DNA of 64,000 nucleotides, taken from the NCBI GenBank assembly GCA_035762175.1, contig DASTPP010000295.1:20403-84402 (forward strand). The letters run 5' to 3'. Shown piece after piece: positions 55,019-63,908 of this stretch (position 1 is its first letter; each line of letters opens with the position of its first letter). The stretch comes from DASTPP01 sp035762175. GTDB taxonomy: Bacteria; Myxococcota_A; Polyangia; Polyangiales; Polyangiaceae. The notes beneath the pieces are model-generated. The model was not told the origin of the DNA, made no database searches, and worked only from the letters and a program-made list of their open reading frames with translations. The position numbers were made by a program, and so were the translations under genes.

Positions 55019-55549
55019 ATGACACCCCCGCTCGAGCGTTGCGCCGGCGCCGCCCTCGTGCGGGCGGGCGCCGGGGGGCCCGAGGTGCTCGCCATTCGGG
55101 TGCGGGCCGGCGCGTACGAGCTGCCCAAGGGCCACCTCGAGCCGGGCGAGGGCGCCGCCGAGGCCGCGCTACGCGAGCTCGCCGAAGAGACGGGCCTCGA
55201 GGGCGCCGCCAAGGCCCTCGCGCCGCTCGGCGAGCTCGCCTACGAGCTCGGCGGCGGCGGGCGCAAGCAGATCGTTTACGTTCTCTGCGCGGCCGAAGGC
55301 GGCGCGCCGCGCTTCGGGCCCCGGCCGCGGCGCACGCGCGAGCTGCGCTGGCTCGGCGCGAGCGAGGTCGACGGCGTGCCGCTGGTCAACGAGGGGCTGC
55401 GGCCCATCGTGCGGGCGGCGCTCGCGGCCGGCGCGGCGGGGGCGGGCGGAGGGGGCGAGCGCGGCAGGGTGCGGCGTTGCCCCCGACGGAAGTCGGGGGC
55501 AACGAACGCCCCCTCGTGCCGCGCGGAATCGAGACGGTTCGGACAGTAA
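55019..55549 (+). CDS. Nudix hydrolase
   Basis: The 176-residue protein has a complete Nudix box GHLEPGEG...RELAEETGLEG (about residues 39-61), the Mg-binding site for hydrolysis of nucleoside-diphosphate-linked substrates. The short MTPPLERCAGAALVRAG start and KQIVYVLCA strand fit the MutT-like or diadenosine tetraphosphatase-like subgroup; the substrate is unknown. ATG 55019 is selected over 54983 for its TAGGCT box. The last 35 codons are low-complexity and then run through a palindromic element (55477-55511), so the original C-terminus was probably near residue 140 and has been extended. Confidence 0.9.
   Translation: MTPPLERCAGAALVRAGAGGPEVLAIRVRAGAYELPKGHLEPGEGAAEAALRELAEETGLEGAAKALAPLGELAYELGGGGRKQIVYVLCAAEGGAPRFGPRPRRTRELRWLGASEVDGVPLVNEGLRPIVRAALAAGAAGAGGGGERGRVRRCPRRKSGATNAPSCRAESRRFGQ
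55477..55511. repeat. Palindromic interspersed element, left member of an inverted pair
   Basis: Contains the perfect hairpin TTGCCCCCGAC-GGAA-GTCGGGGGCAA followed by CGAACGCCC. It lies inside the 3' end of the Nudix gene. The complement of 55729-55763 matches it at 34 of 35 positions. Confidence 0.9.
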
Positions 55550-55690
55550 AGCCCGCCCCCTCGGCGGGGCCGGGCTCCCGCGGGCGCCGGCTTCTCGCGC
55601 GAGCGCGCAACGACGTCGGGGGCGGCCGGGCGAGCGCGCAACGACGTCGGGTGCGGCCGGGCGAGCGAGCGCAGCGGCTCGCGACGCGGG

Positions 55691-55713
55691 AGCCCTGCCT
55701 CCGGCAGGGCTTT
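55691..55713. terminator. Hairpin followed by short T-run
   Basis: AGCCCTGCC-TCC-GGCAGGGCT followed by TT lies between the convergent Nudix and acyl-CoA dehydrogenase genes. The nine-bp arms are perfect, but the T-run is only three bases, so it is a weak terminator candidate. Confidence 0.4.
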
Positions 55714-55728
55714 GCGGGCCGTTTCCGC

Positions 55729-55763
55729 GGGCGTTCGCTGCCCCCGACTTCCGTCGGGGGCAA
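55729..55763. repeat. Palindromic interspersed element, right member of an inverted pair
   Basis: Inverted copy of 55477-55511 (34 of 35 identical), ending 10 nt before the acyl-CoA dehydrogenase stop. The two members are separated by 217 bp that also contain a 31-bp direct repeat (GAGCGCGCAACGACGTCGGG core, two copies). Confidence 0.9.
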
Positions 55764-55772
55764 AAAGCCGCC

Positions 55773-56912
<1,140 letters not shown>

Positions 56913-56921
56913 GGGGGGGGG

Positions 56922-57053
56922 TTACTCCTTTTGCTTGAGGCGGCGGCGGGACATCTCGGCGCGCGCGGCGCGGGCGCCGAGCACGTAGCCGAAGACGAGG
57001 CCGACGAGCAGGACGCCCGGGATGAAGACGAAGTGCGCGGGCGAGGGGAGCAT
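56922..57053 (-). CDS. 43-residue single-span membrane protein
   Basis: The frame MLPSPAHFVFIPGVLLVGLVFGYVLG-like, then ARAARAEMSRRRLKQKE, has one membrane helix and a basic cytosolic tail. It is too short to stand out on its own but lies 7 nt after the CcmD-like gene and its end contains the ribosome binding site of the next gene. Probably a CcmD-like accessory of cytochrome c maturation, by position and topology only. Confidence 0.55.
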   Translation of the reverse strand: MLPSPAHFVFIPGVLLVGLVFGYVLGARAARAEMSRRRLKQKE

Positions 57054-57060
57054 GGGGGCC

Positions 57061-57327
57061 TCAGTTCTTCGAGGCGGGGGCCCGGGCGGGGGCGGCCTTC
57101 TCGAGCGAGCGCTCGACCTCGCCGAGCCGCGCCTCGAGCGCGCGCTGGCGGCGCCAGGACAGCAGCCAGAAGCCGACGAGCATGGCCCAGATGATGGCGT
57201 AGGCGCTGACCGTGAAGCCGAAGTTGCGCATCGGGTCTTGCGCCGCGTCGCCGGCGGAGAAGCCGGTGACGCGGGGGGCGCCGGAGGGCGTGGTGTCGGG
57301 CTGCAGCGTGGTCGTCGAGAGGTTCAT
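57061..57327 (-). CDS. CcmD-like protein (second unit)
   Basis: The 88-residue protein has one membrane helix (YAIIWAMLVGFWLLSWR) followed by an arginine-rich coiled segment (RRQRALEARLGEVERSLE), the CcmD pattern. Small CcmD proteins stabilise CcmC-CcmE haem handling in cytochrome c maturation system I. The ATG at 57327 is used; GTG 57336 would add three residues. It is 15 nt after the CcmC gene and its parallel is the CcmD-like gene at 58076. Confidence 0.75.
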   Translation of the reverse strand: MNLSTTTLQPDTTPSGAPRVTGFSAGDAAQDPMRNFGFTVSAYAIIWAMLVGFWLLSWRRQRALEARLGEVERSLEKAAPARAPASKN

Positions 57328-57342
57328 GGCGGTCACCGTGGG

Positions 57343-58062
57343 TCAGGCCTCGTCGCCGAGCAGCCCGAGCTCGAGCGCGCGCTCTTCGGCCCGCTCGATG
57401 CGGGCGCGGGCGAGGTGCAGGCGGGCGCGCGCCCAGACGAGCGAGGCCGTAAAGAGGGTGAAGGAGATCATGCCGAGGGCGAAGGCGATCTTCATGTCGG
57501 GGTGGCCGAGGCCGCCGCCCTTGCCCGTCACCACGGCGGGGTGGTTGCCGCCCCACTTCTGGACGGCGTAGTGAATGATCGGCAGGTTCGCCGCGCCGAG
57601 CACGCCGAGCGCGGCGGCGAACTTGCGCTCGGCCTCGCCGTCGCCGGCGAAGTTGCGCAAGACCACGTAGGCGGCGTAGACCATGGTCGAGAGCAGCGCG
57701 GTGAGCAGGCGGGGCTCCCAGGACCAGTAGACGCCCCAGATGGGCCGGGCCCAGATGATGCCGCTCACCTCGGTCATCGCCCCGAACAGAAAGGCGACCT
57801 CGGCGCCGGCGCGCGCGGCCGCGTCGCCCTTCTCGCTCTGGTTGTAGAGGTAGAGAATCGAGCCGACGCAGCAGGCGGTCGCGCCGAGGTACATCGAGTA
57901 GGCGACCGGCACGTGGAAGTAGAAGATCTTCTGCGCCGCGCCCATCACCATCTCGAAGGGCGCCCGCATGAATGCCCAATAGATGGTCGCGAGCACGAGC
58001 GAGCCCGCGACCACGACGAGCGCGGGGTAGCCGAGGCCAGGGCGTTCGGTTTGCGCGGACAT
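57343..58062 (-). CDS. ccmC: CcmC/CcsA-family cytochrome c biogenesis protein (second unit)
   Basis: The 239-residue protein has six membrane segments, the haem-handling tryptophan-rich motif WARPIWGVYWSWEPRL (about 109-124) and conserved histidines (KIFYFHVP, KWGGNHP). CcmC delivers haem to CcmE. ATG 58062 starts MSAQTERPG. The nearby unit at 58369 is a clear paralogue: RAPFEmMGAAQKIFY, YLYNQSE, GDGEAERKFAAALGVLgAANlPII and LELGLLGDEA are shared. Both copies look intact. Confidence 0.92.
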   Translation of the reverse strand: MSAQTERPGLGYPALVVVAGSLVLATIYWAFMRAPFEMVMGAAQKIFYFHVPVAYSMYLGATACCVGSILYLYNQSEKGDAAARAGAEVAFLFGAMTEVSGIIWARPIWGVYWSWEPRLLTALLSTMVYAAYVVLRNFAGDGEAERKFAAALGVLGAANLPIIHYAVQKWGGNHPAVVTGKGGGLGHPDMKIAFALGMISFTLFTASLVWARARLHLARARIERAEERALELGLLGDEA

Positions 58063-58075
58063 GGCGGCCCGTACG

Positions 58076-58363
58076 CTAGTCGTGCCCGGCGGCACGCACA
58101 AGGGGATGGGCCCCGCCCGCGGCCGCCGGGGCGGCCCGGGGGGCGTCGGCGAGGGCCCGCTCGAGCCGGCCGAGCCGCGCCTCGATCGCCCGCTGCCGCC
58201 GCCGCGAGCGCCACAGGACGGCCCCGAGGGTGGCGAAAAACAGCAGGTAGGCGGCGGTCGTGTAGCCGGCGTTGCGCATGGGGTCGGCCCCGGGCCCGGC
58301 GGCGAGGTAGACGGGGGGCGGGGGGGCGGCCTCGACGGCGCCCGCGAGGGCGGTGGCGGCCAT
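58076..58363 (-). CDS. CcmD-like protein (first unit)
   Basis: A 95-residue protein with an Ala/Pro-rich N-terminus, one membrane helix (AYLLFFATLGAVLWRS) and the basic coiled segment SRRRQRAIEARLGRLERAL, matching the CcmD-like protein of the second unit (RRQRAxEARLGxxERxL). The stop is 13 nt before the next CcmC gene. Paralogous to 57061-57327. Confidence 0.75.
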   Translation of the reverse strand: MAATALAGAVEAAPPPPVYLAAGPGADPMRNAGYTTAAYLLFFATLGAVLWRSRRRQRAIEARLGRLERALADAPRAAPAAAGGAHPLVRAAGHD

Positions 58364-58368
58364 GGCGG

Positions 58369-59091
58369 TCAGGCCTCGTCGCCGAGCAGCCCGAGCTCGA
58401 GCGCGCGCCCTTCGGCGTGCGCGAGGCGGCCCGCGCCGAGGTGCAGCCGGGCCCGCGTCGCGATGAGGCCGGCGGCGAGCGTGACCATGGCGGCGACGCC
58501 CAGCCAGAAGGCGATCTTCATGTCGACGTGGCCGAGGCCCCGGCCGCCGCCCTCGATGATGCCGCCGGGGTGGTTGCCGCCCCACTTCTTCACGCTGTAA
58601 CTGATGATGGGTACGTTGGCGGCGGCGAGCACGCCGAGCGCGGCGGCGAACTTGCGCTCGGCCTCGCCGTCGCCGGCGAAGTCGCGCAGCGTCAGGTACG
58701 CGGCGTAGAGGGCGAGCTGCAGGACGGTCGAGAGCGTGCGCGGCTCCCACGACCAGTACGCGCCCCAGGCGGCCTTGCCCCAGAGCGAGCCGCCGGCGAC
58801 GCCCATCGCGCCGAAGAAGAGCGCCATCTCGGCGCCGGCCCGCGCGACGGCGTCGGCCCGCTCGCTCTGGTTGTAAAGGTAGATCGCCGAGCCCAGCGTG
58901 CAGGCGAGGGCGCCCGCGTACATGGCCATGGCGGCGGGCACGTGCAGGTAAAAGATCTTCTGCGCGGCGCCCATGGTGGCCTCGAAGGGGGCGCGAAAGA
59001 ACGTCCAGTAAAGGGTCGCGGGCATGAGCCCGGCGGCGGCGAGGGCGAGGGCCGGAATGGCCAAAGGGGGGCGGGTTCGGTGCGTAAGCAT
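58369..59091 (-). CDS. ccmC: CcmC/CcsA-family cytochrome c biogenesis protein (first unit)
   Basis: The 240-residue protein has six membrane segments, the Trp motif LWGKAAWGAYWSWEPRT, and histidines in KIFYLHVP and KWGGNHPG. It ends with LELGLLGDEA, like the second unit. ATG 59091 begins MLTHRTRPP, the first start before the first helix; the frame stays open upstream only as shadow. It heads the cluster CcmC-CcmD-CcmC-CcmD-small ORF-acyl-CoA dehydrogenase. Confidence 0.92.
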   Translation of the reverse strand: MLTHRTRPPLAIPALALAAAGLMPATLYWTFFRAPFEATMGAAQKIFYLHVPAAMAMYAGALACTLGSAIYLYNQSERADAVARAGAEMALFFGAMGVAGGSLWGKAAWGAYWSWEPRTLSTVLQLALYAAYLTLRDFAGDGEAERKFAAALGVLAAANVPIISYSVKKWGGNHPGGIIEGGGRGLGHVDMKIAFWLGVAAMVTLAAGLIATRARLHLGAGRLAHAEGRALELGLLGDEA

Positions 59092-59199
59092 GTTCGTCGG
59101 TGCGGGGATATCGCCAAGCGGCGCGTACAAGAGTATGGGACGGGGTCGTTTCTTCCCGCGGGCCGGGCCGGCCCGGTCGTTCCCATGCTGGTCGAAAAA

Positions 59200-59892
59200 A
59201 TGAACACTCGTCGCCCGGGGCCCCCGCCCGGACGGGCCCGGCGCGCCGGCGCCGGCCTTGCCGTCGCGCTCGGCCTCGGGGCGCTCGGGCCCGCGCTCGT
59301 CTCGGCCGCGTGCTCGGGGCACGCGCCCGCGGGCGGCGGGGGCGGCGGGGGCGGGGCCGACGGGGCCTACGCGCCGAGCGCGAGCCCGAGCGCCCCGCCG
59401 CCGCCCTCGGGCCTCATCGGCGCGCTCGTGGCGCCGCCGCTCGAGCCGGGCGCGCCGCCGGGGGCGCTCTTGCCCTCGCCGGTCGGCGGGCCCTGGCGGC
59501 ACTGCCAGGACAACTTCCGGCCCGAGGCGGGGGCGCTGCGCGACGTGACGCGGCTCACGATGGTGTGCGGGCACGTCAACGGCATGCGGGCCGTGGGCCC
59601 GGTCGAAGAGGGCGAGGTCGCCGAGGGGGGCGAGGCGCGCACGCACGCGTTCGCGCTGCGGGGCGGCGAGTGCGTGCGCCTCTTCGCCGTCGCCGACGCG
59701 CCGGTCGACGATCTGTCGGTCGCGCTCGCGGGGCCGACGGGCGTCTTGGCCGTCTCCGCGCCGGGGGCGCGCTGGGCGGTGACGCTCGCCGACCGGCCGC
59801 TCTGCGTCGCGGCCGAGGGCGAGTACGCGATGCAGGTGCGCGCGCGCAAGGGCGCGGGGCGCTACGCCGCCCAGGCCTGGCGCCTGCCCTGA
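59200..59892 (+). CDS. Putative lipoprotein
   Basis: The 230-residue protein has signal RRAGAGLAVALGLGALG with a lipobox near SAAC, a Gly and Pro/Ser/Ala linker (45-75), and a domain with two disulfide-type Cys pairs (HCQDNFRP and VCGHVNGMRAVG). The C-terminal half is beta-rich (VDDLSVALAGPTGVLAVS), reminiscent of exported beta-sandwich domains. No family recognised. ATG 59200 is used; ATG 59185 is an alternative. It is divergent from the CcmC cluster. Confidence 0.7.
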   Translation: MNTRRPGPPPGRARRAGAGLAVALGLGALGPALVSAACSGHAPAGGGGGGGGADGAYAPSASPSAPPPPSGLIGALVAPPLEPGAPPGALLPSPVGGPWRHCQDNFRPEAGALRDVTRLTMVCGHVNGMRAVGPVEEGEVAEGGEARTHAFALRGGECVRLFAVADAPVDDLSVALAGPTGVLAVSAPGARWAVTLADRPLCVAAEGEYAMQVRARKGAGRYAAQAWRLP

Positions 59893-60061
59893 TCGGGGCG
59901 GCGCCCGGGGGGCGCGCGGGCCGCGGGTTGGCGGCGCATTTGCCGGCTGTCAAGGGGTCGCGCGGCCGGCCCCGGGGCGGGCAAAGACCGCCCGGGCGTA
60001 CGCGGCGAGGTGCGCGCCCGCGCGAACGGGTGTATGGCGCCCGGGCCCCCGAGCAAACGCC

Positions 60062-60775
60062 ATGACTTCCGTCCACGTCGGCCTGCCTTCGCTCCGCGGC
60101 CCTTTGGCCAAGTACGCCGAGACCTTCGACCTGCTCGAAGTGCGCCCCGTCGACGCGCCCTTGCCGCGCCCGACGAAGCTGCGCTCGTGGCGAAAAGAGG
60201 TGCCGCCCTCGTTCGTCTTCAGCGTCGTTTTGCCCGCCCCGGTGGCGCAGCTCAAGCCCTCGCCCGAGGCCGAGGCGGCGCTCGCCGAGGCGCTCGCGGC
60301 CGCCGCGGCGCTCGAGGCGCGCTGCATGGTGCTCGTCACGCCGCCCGCGGTCACGCCGACCGAGCTGAACCGCAACCGGCTGCGCGCGCTCGTCCAGAAG
60401 CTGCCGCGCGACGCGGTCGCGCTCGGCTGGGAGCCGCGCGGCATCTGGGACGTGGACGAGGCCGCGCAGTGGGCGCGCGAGCTCGACCTGCACCTGGTCG
60501 TCGACGCCGCGCGCGAGGCGACGCCGCGCGGGGCGCTGCTCTACACGCGGCTGCGGGGCATCGGCGTGGCCGACCGGCTCGGCGACGAGAGCGTCGAGCG
60601 GGTGCGCGAGGCGCTGCGGGGCCGGCGCGAGGCCTTCGTGGTGGTCGAGAGCTCGGGGGCGTCGCGCGTGGCGCAGGCGCTGCGGCGGCCGCTCGGCGGC
60701 ACGCCCCGGGCGGCCGGCGGGGGCGTCATCTTGCGGCCGCCCATCACGCTCTCGGCCGAGGACGAAGAGCAATGA
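60062..60775 (+). CDS. DUF72-family TIM-barrel protein
   Basis: A 237-residue protein whose order of strands (HVGLPSLRGPLAKYAETFDLLEVRP, then WRKEVPPSFVFSVVLPAP, CMVLVTPP, VALGWEPRGIW) matches the DUF72 family, TIM barrels of unknown function that may act on nucleic acids or radicals. Slightly short of the usual 240-260 residues and lacking the clear DUF72 N-terminal GTSGW, so it is a divergent member. It overlaps the next gene by 4 nt (ATGA). Confidence 0.75.
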   Translation: MTSVHVGLPSLRGPLAKYAETFDLLEVRPVDAPLPRPTKLRSWRKEVPPSFVFSVVLPAPVAQLKPSPEAEAALAEALAAAAALEARCMVLVTPPAVTPTELNRNRLRALVQKLPRDAVALGWEPRGIWDVDEAAQWARELDLHLVVDAAREATPRGALLYTRLRGIGVADRLGDESVERVREALRGRREAFVVVESSGASRVAQALRRPLGGTPRAAGGGVILRPPITLSAEDEEQ

Positions 60776-61818
60776 GCGCGCGCGGCCGCGCTTCAGTCGC
60801 CTCGACGAGCGTCGAGGCGCGCGAGGCGGCCGCGGCCGCGCTGGCCGAGGGGGGCAACGCGTTCGACGCCGCCGTCGCGGGCTTCTTCGCCGCCGCCGGC
60901 GCGCACCCCGCGCCGCTGCTCTCGCCGCTCGCGCTCGCGGTCGCGGGCGTGGGACAGCGCCCGACCTTCTTCGACGGCCGCTCGCGCGAGCCGGGCCTCG
61001 GCGTCGCGCGCCCGACGCGCTACCGCGACGCCGGCTCGGCGCCCGCGCTCGCGCGGCTCGGGGCGCCGGCGGGGCCCGTCGCCCTCGCCGTCGCGGTGGC
61101 CTCGGCCGCCACGCGCCGGCTGCCGCAGCTCGCCGCCGTCGGCGTCAAGGCCGCGCGGCGCGAGCGCGCCCCCGAGCGCGCCCGCGCGATCGAGGCGGTC
61201 GGCCGGGCCGGGGGCCTCGCCCTGCAAGAGCGCTGGTTTCTGCAAGAGCTCGCCGAGCGCGCCCCGCGCATCGAGGGCGCCCTGCTCGGCCCCGACGATC
61301 TCGCCCAGGTGCGCCCGGGGGTCGAGACGCTCGAGTCCGACGAGGCGCTCGGCGGCGCCCTCGTCTACCGCCCCGGCTGGGCCCCCGGCCGCCCCGAGGG
61401 CGCGCCCGCGCCCGCCGAGCGCCAGGTGATCGCCGCCGTCGACGCCCGGGGCGGCCTCGCCCTCGCCCTCTGGCACGAGGGCGCGGGGGGCTTTCCGCTC
61501 TTCGAGGGCCAGCTCGCCCTGCCCGCCCTCGGGACCCCGGTCGTCTCGGGCGTCGCCCGCGCCCGCCCCGGCGCGCCGGTGCCGACCCCCACCCCGCTCG
61601 CCTTCTTGAGCGGGCGCGAGGGCCGCGTCGAGGCCGCCTTCGGCTCGAACGCGGGCGAGCTCTCGGCCGCCATGGCCGAGGCCGTCCAGGCCGCCGGCAC
61701 GGGGCTCTGGCCCTCGGCCGAGGCGAGCGCGCCCTTCGGCCCGGGCGTCGAGCTGGTGGCGGCGCTCGTCTACGAAGCGGCGGCCGGCCGCGAAGGCGCG
61801 ACGCGCCACTGGCGCTGA
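60772..61818 (+). CDS. Gamma-glutamyltransferase-like protein lacking the catalytic site
   Basis: The 348-residue protein opens like the GGT family: REAAAAALAEGGNAFDAAVAG (16-36) resembles the large-subunit start, and LAQVRPGVET and VIAAVDARGGLALALWHEGAGG follow the family order. At the cleavage site where an active Thr (G-T-T-H) is expected the sequence is ERQVIAAV, with no Thr. It is also 200 residues shorter than typical GGT. So it is likely inactive or a different activity in the fold. Translationally coupled to the DUF72 gene. Confidence 0.65.
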   Translation: MSARGRASVASTSVEAREAAAAALAEGGNAFDAAVAGFFAAAGAHPAPLLSPLALAVAGVGQRPTFFDGRSREPGLGVARPTRYRDAGSAPALARLGAPAGPVALAVAVASAATRRLPQLAAVGVKAARRERAPERARAIEAVGRAGGLALQERWFLQELAERAPRIEGALLGPDDLAQVRPGVETLESDEALGGALVYRPGWAPGRPEGAPAPAERQVIAAVDARGGLALALWHEGAGGFPLFEGQLALPALGTPVVSGVARARPGAPVPTPTPLAFLSGREGRVEAAFGSNAGELSAAMAEAVQAAGTGLWPSAEASAPFGPGVELVAALVYEAAAGREGATRHWR

Positions 61819-61875
61819 GCGCCGAGGGCGGCCGCGACCGAACGGGGGGCCGGCGGCCCCCCGCGAACCCGGGCC

Positions 61876-62103
61876 TCAGCCCAGCTTGACGCCGTGGCGG
61901 GTCGCGTACGCGAAGACGCCGATCTTGTCGATCGTGCGCAGATCGCGCGTGGTCACGTTCAAGCGCACGAAGCGGCCGAGCTCGGGCACCCAGAGGCGCC
62001 GCTCGTGCAGGTTCAGGTGCTGCCAGCGCTTGGTCTTGATGTTCGAGTGCGAAACGTTTTGAGCAAGAAGCTTGCGCTTGCCCGTGATGTCGCTCTTGGC
62101 CAT
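61876..62103 (-). CDS. rpmB: 50S ribosomal protein L28
   Basis: The 75-residue protein has the L28 pattern: HSNIKTKRWQHLNLHERRLWVPE and TTRDLRTIDKIGV. It lacks the usual N-terminal Cys motif found in zinc-binding versions. GGGAGG sits about 9 nt before the ATG. It stands alone rather than with rpmG, which is common outside enterobacteria. Confidence 0.96.
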   Translation of the reverse strand: MAKSDITGKRKLLAQNVSHSNIKTKRWQHLNLHERRLWVPELGRFVRLNVTTRDLRTIDKIGVFAYATRHGVKLG

Positions 62104-62313
62104 GGTTGGTCGCCTCCCTACCCACCGAAGGGCGGGGGGCGAGACCCTTATCAAAGCCCGCCGCCCTGTCAAGGGGGGCGTTGGGGCCGGGGCCCCCGGG
62201 GCGAGGGCGGGCCCCGCGACGCGCAGAGTGGGCTCGAGGGCGTAGCCCGGGCGGCGCCGATGGGCTAGCTCAGTCGGGCGCTGGCCCCCGCTGCTGGGCC
62301 GCGACGAGGCCCC

Positions 62314-63894
62314 ATGACCCAAGCGAGCCTGTGGAAAGCCTATTGCGACTCTCTCATCGTTTGTGACGACCTCGGGCTCAGCGTCGACGTGAGCCGCGTC
62401 CGCTTCGCCGAGGGCTTCCGGGCCACGATGGCCGGGCCGCTCGGCCGGGCCTTCGAGGCGATGGCGGCGCTCGAGGCGGGCGCCGTCGCCAACCCCGACG
62501 AGAAGCGTCGCGTCGGCCACTACTGGCTGCGCGACCCGGGCCGGGCGCCCGAGCCCGAGCTCGGCGAGGCGGTGCGCAACGCGGTCGAGCGGGTGCGGGC
62601 CTTCGCCGCGGCGGTGCACCGGGGCGAGATCGCGCCCGAGCGCGGCGGCGCCTTCGAGCACCTGCTCGTCGTCGGCATCGGCGGCTCGGCCCTCGGCCCG
62701 CAGCTCGCCTCGGCCGCGCTCGGGACGAGCGCCGACAAGCTGCGCGTGCACTTCTTCGACAACACCGACCCCGACGGCATCGAGCGCGTGCTCGAGCGGC
62801 TCGGCGACGAGATCGCGCGCACGCTCACGCTCGTCACGTCGAAGTCGGGCGGCACGAAAGAGACGCGCAACGGCATGCTCGAGGCCAAGGTGGCCTACGA
62901 GCGCGCGGGCCTGACCTTCGAGCGGCACGCGGTGGCCGTCACCGGCGAGGGCAGCGAGCTCGACCGGCTCGCCGCGGCCGACGGGTGGCTCGAGCGCTTC
63001 CCGATGTGGGACTGGGTCGGCGGCCGCACCAGCGAGACCTCGGCGGTCGGCCTGCTGCCGGCGGCGCTGCAGGGCGTCGACGTGCTCGCGCTGCTCGAGG
63101 GCGCGCGCCTCATGGACGCGCACACGCGCGCGCCCGACGCCGCGACGAACCCCGCCGCCGCGCTCGCCCTCGCCTGGCACCACGAGACCGGCGGCCGCGG
63201 CCAGAAGGACATGGTCGTCTTGCCCTACAAAGACCGGCTCGAGCTGATGAGCCGCTACCTGCAGCAGCTCGTGATGGAGTCGCTCGGCAAGGAGCGGGAC
63301 CTCGACGGCAACGTCGTGCACCAGGGCATCGCGGTCTACGGCAACAAGGGCTCGACCGACCAGCACGCGTACGTGCAGCAGCTGCGCGACGGCGTGCCGA
63401 ACTTCTTCGTGACCTTCATCGAGGTGCTGCGCGACCGGCGCGGCACCGACCTCGAGGTCGAGCCGGGGGTCACCACCGGCGACTACCTCGCGGGCTTCTT
63501 GCACGGCACGCGCCGCGCCCTCTACGAGAGCGGCCGCGACTCGATCACGATCACGCTCGACGACGTCACGCCCCGCTCGCTCGGCGCCCTCATCGCCCTC
63601 TTCGAGCGGGCGGTGGGCCTCTACGCCTCGCTCGTCAACATCAACGCCTACCACCAGCCGGGCGTCGAGGCCGGCAAGAAGGCCGCCGCCGACGTGCTCG
63701 CCTTGCAGCGCGCCGTCGCCTCGGCCCTCGGCCCCGAGCCCGCCTCGGCCGACGAGATCGCCGCGCGCGCCGGCCGGCCCGACGAGGCCGAGCTCGTCTA
63801 CAAGATCCTCGAGCACCTCGCCGAGAACCCCCACCGCGGCGTCGGCCGCGCGGGCGGGCGGCACCCGCGCGAGGCGCGCTACCGCCGCCTCTAG
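62314..63894 (+). CDS. pgi: Glucose-6-phosphate isomerase
   Basis: The 526-residue enzyme interconverts glucose-6-phosphate and fructose-6-phosphate. Family features: LLVVGIGGSALGPQ (117-130), SKSGGTKET (176-184) for phosphate binding, MWDWVGGRTSETSAVGLL, catalytic Glu in ESLGKE, and NVVHQGIAVYGNKGSTDQHAYVQQL around the C-terminal His/Lys. C-terminal AYHQPGVEAGKKAA is typical. No neighbour suggests a glycolysis operon. The ATG at 62314 is in a spacer without a strong ribosome binding site. Confidence 0.96.
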   Translation: MTQASLWKAYCDSLIVCDDLGLSVDVSRVRFAEGFRATMAGPLGRAFEAMAALEAGAVANPDEKRRVGHYWLRDPGRAPEPELGEAVRNAVERVRAFAAAVHRGEIAPERGGAFEHLLVVGIGGSALGPQLASAALGTSADKLRVHFFDNTDPDGIERVLERLGDEIARTLTLVTSKSGGTKETRNGMLEAKVAYERAGLTFERHAVAVTGEGSELDRLAAADGWLERFPMWDWVGGRTSETSAVGLLPAALQGVDVLALLEGARLMDAHTRAPDAATNPAAALALAWHHETGGRGQKDMVVLPYKDRLELMSRYLQQLVMESLGKERDLDGNVVHQGIAVYGNKGSTDQHAYVQQLRDGVPNFFVTFIEVLRDRRGTDLEVEPGVTTGDYLAGFLHGTRRALYESGRDSITITLDDVTPRSLGALIALFERAVGLYASLVNINAYHQPGVEAGKKAAADVLALQRAVASALGPEPASADEIAARAGRPDEAELVYKILEHLAENPHRGVGRAGGRHPREARYRRL

Positions 63895-63908
63895 AGCATG
63901 GGCCAGGC

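Noticed and set aside
62262..62300. tRNA-like sequence GGGCTAGCTCAGTCGGG before pgi
   Set aside because: It resembles a D-arm, but there is no matching acceptor stem, anticodon arm or T-loop downstream.
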